Positions 62,226 through 64,000 of a stretch of 64,000 nucleotides of DNA are shown piece after piece. The position numbers and the translations under genes are program-made. Under the pieces are notes generated by a model. The model saw only the letters and a list, made by a program, of their open reading frames with translations. It made no database searches and was not told the DNA's origin. Source of the DNA: Nepenthes gracilis (taxonomy: Eukaryota > Streptophyta > Magnoliopsida > Caryophyllales > Nepenthaceae); the NCBI GenBank assembly GCA_033239525.1, contig BSYO01000025.1:11442001-11506000 (forward strand), read 5' to 3'. Each line of letters begins with the position of its first letter. The stretch's first letter is position 1.

Positions 62226-64000
62226 GGGTGTCAAAAATCAGGTACTGGTACTGTCAAGGTTGTAAGGGGGACTGGTGTTCTCAGTACCGATTTTCGGATC
62301 ATTTTTGGACCAATAATGATACCTTAGTGGTATTAATATTATCTATAGTTCTAACGATACTATTGATCGAACCACCTTTTTTTATTATTTGAATAAAATA
62401 TCAAAATAATGTCGTTCTAATTATTTTAAAAACTTATCAAAGTGGCATTGTCTTGATAACCCACAAATTTTTTTTTTAAAAAAATTGAAACCCTAACCAC
62501 CATCCTACTTACACATGCTTCAAACACAGTCGCCCCAACTTTCATCTAATTTTAGTAATAGTCAAATGTTTAACTTATATTTTTTATAATTTACTATTTT
62601 TTGCCATTTTTTTAATAAAAAAATGTACCTTTTATTGGCAGTATCACTATCTCAAATGGTAACAAAGAACTTATGCTGCCCCAGACCGCATCTCATGAAA
62701 CTAGTATCAATAGGAGAGCTATTTTTTGGTCCTACTTATATGGCGATACCAATACCGATTCTTGTGGTACTGGACCCATTAGTACCGCCTTATACTCCTA
62801 CTTATGCGGTGCCTTTATTGAAATGTTGTTGGCTATCGAAGCCTGATTAGTGGTGTTGTGGAGCTCCACTTTGCTTCCCTTGTTGATTGAATGTAATGGC
62901 TAACTCGGGAATGATGGTACAATATTTGATGTTGGATTTCCAAACATACACACTATAGCTCAGCAGGACAACTTTAAGTCCCATGCCAAATGCCAATCAC
63001 TATTATTTTCCAATTGAAGACAGGAACAAAATAGGCAACTTGGTATACTAAGTTATATGACAAAATTTAATATAGAAAATCATTCTCAATTAAAGAAAAA
63101 ATACAGGACAACCTTTAAATAATATTCACTATAAATATTTATTTACAAATAATCACATTTAAGAGTACTTTACAATAGCCCATTTGATAACCAGTAGAAT
63201 ACAATTTCAATATACCTAACAACCTATAAGAGTAAAATATAAAGAGAAGACGAGCAACTAATCGGTAATGAGTCCGGCAGCCAATCTAGAACAATATATC
63301 CAAACTTGACGAATAATAAAATATAAATTAGACTTTAACTAGATGTCAAAAGCCTCTTCCTTCTCTCTTTTATCCTTTCTCTCTTTTTTGGCGGAGCCCC
63401 TTATGTTTAAAATGCTCCCTCATACAATTCTAAAATCAGATTAGGGCATTTATGGCCTGCGTGGCCGCTTAAGCTATTATCTCACAGTTCACTTGCGGTT
63501 TTCCACTGAAAATTCTCTCAAATTGGGCGTTTCAGCCGCTAACTCATGTGGAACCTCCAGTCCTTTTTGTTCTAATGAAAATCACACAAACCTCATGTGC
63601 AACTCTTCCTAGCATTTTTGTTTAAACAAAGTGCTGCATGAAACTTGAGAAAAAAATCCCCGACAACTCTAGAACTATAAATTGCACGTCCAATGGGCAT
63701 GAGATTTGTAAAGGAGTGACTCAAAACCCAACGGTTAATAACAATATTAGCAATCATCTTGCTAAGATTCATGTTCTAGGATTGAAGACTCATCTTCTGC
63801 AAGAATGGCATTGTGCTGTTGCTAACCACATCTACAGCCTTGAAAAGCTACTCATTGCATTTGTAGCGCAATTTGAGAGCTCTTTTTCAGTCTAGGGTTA
63901 GAATGGGATTAGTAGTTGGGCTGACAGTAACTGTTCTATCCAAGGTAGGTTTGGAGTGTAAAATAGCGAATGCTTGGTCGGGAAAAGGGCTTGTATTTCT
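62226..64000. other. Repeat-like sequence with LTR-like debris
   Basis: 62,230-62,370 and 62,700-62,830 are rich in GGTACT/GGTACC/GATACC words in opposite senses, suggesting the ends of an inverted or self-similar repeat. 63,200-63,600 resembles the 47.6-47.9 kb LTR-like stretch. Frames at 62,623-62,850 and 63,638-63,895 have no recognisable domain. Confidence 0.3.

Overview
The window is nuclear DNA of a flowering plant. It is very AT-rich, with long stretches of poly-A, poly-T and A/T-only sequence. It holds one intact spliced gene and many decayed LTR retrotransposons. The gene is an AUX1/LAX auxin influx carrier with plant-type GT-AG introns. The AT-richness and element mix suggest a dicot rather than a grass, but the species cannot be fixed from sequence alone. 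No rRNA, tRNA, CRISPR or bacterial-type operon was recognised.

Layout. 1-5.49 kb: a GC-richer, minus-strand Ty3/gypsy (Tat-like) element. It has a broken opposite-strand extra ORF (1-1.74 kb), an array of about 83-bp tandem repeats (2.2-2.65 kb), integrase remains (2.84-3.90 kb), a gag start (4.16-4.50 kb) and a 5' LTR (about 4.6-5.49 kb). Protease, reverse transcriptase and RNase H are missing. 5.5-11.7 kb: AT-rich DNA without a recognisable gene. 11.7-12.03 kb: a compact G-box cluster. 12.42-17.91 kb (minus): the intact LAX1-like gene, 8 coding exons and 485 aa, with a probable 5'-UTR intron and a TATA box near 18.39 kb.

22.2-28.3 kb: minus-strand chromovirus-like gypsy remains (LTR, integrase C-terminus, then a second integrase plus RNase H piece). 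30.1-31.3 kb: plus-strand Ty1/copia gag, protease and pre-integrase relic. 32.9-33.96 kb: lone Tat-like gypsy LTR. 36.1-37.1 kb: another LTR-like block. 39.5-45.9 kb: two 1.8-kb direct repeats of gypsy origin flanking a truncated minus-strand copia element (808-bp 3' LTR, gag, clipped 5' LTR). 49-55 kb: AT-rich, with a small palindromic MITE at 52.1 kb. 57.2-57.7 kb: gypsy RNase H relic on the minus strand. 58.66-60.97 kb: plus-strand LTR of the same family as the 22.2-24.8 kb LTR, carrying a 180-bp tandem duplication. 61-64 kb: unrecognised sequence and LTR-like debris.

Function. Only the LAX gene looks functional. It would encode a plasma-membrane proton/auxin symporter that loads auxin into cells for polar auxin transport. 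Every retrotransposon coding remnant I could read carries stops, frameshifts or deletions. I saw no convincing new biological system. The most informative structures are the 1.8-kb repeat pair in which one copy keeps the copia empty site, the opposite-strand ORF and 83-bp array in the gypsy element, the 0.35-kb duplication inside LAX intron 7, and the orphan G-box cluster.
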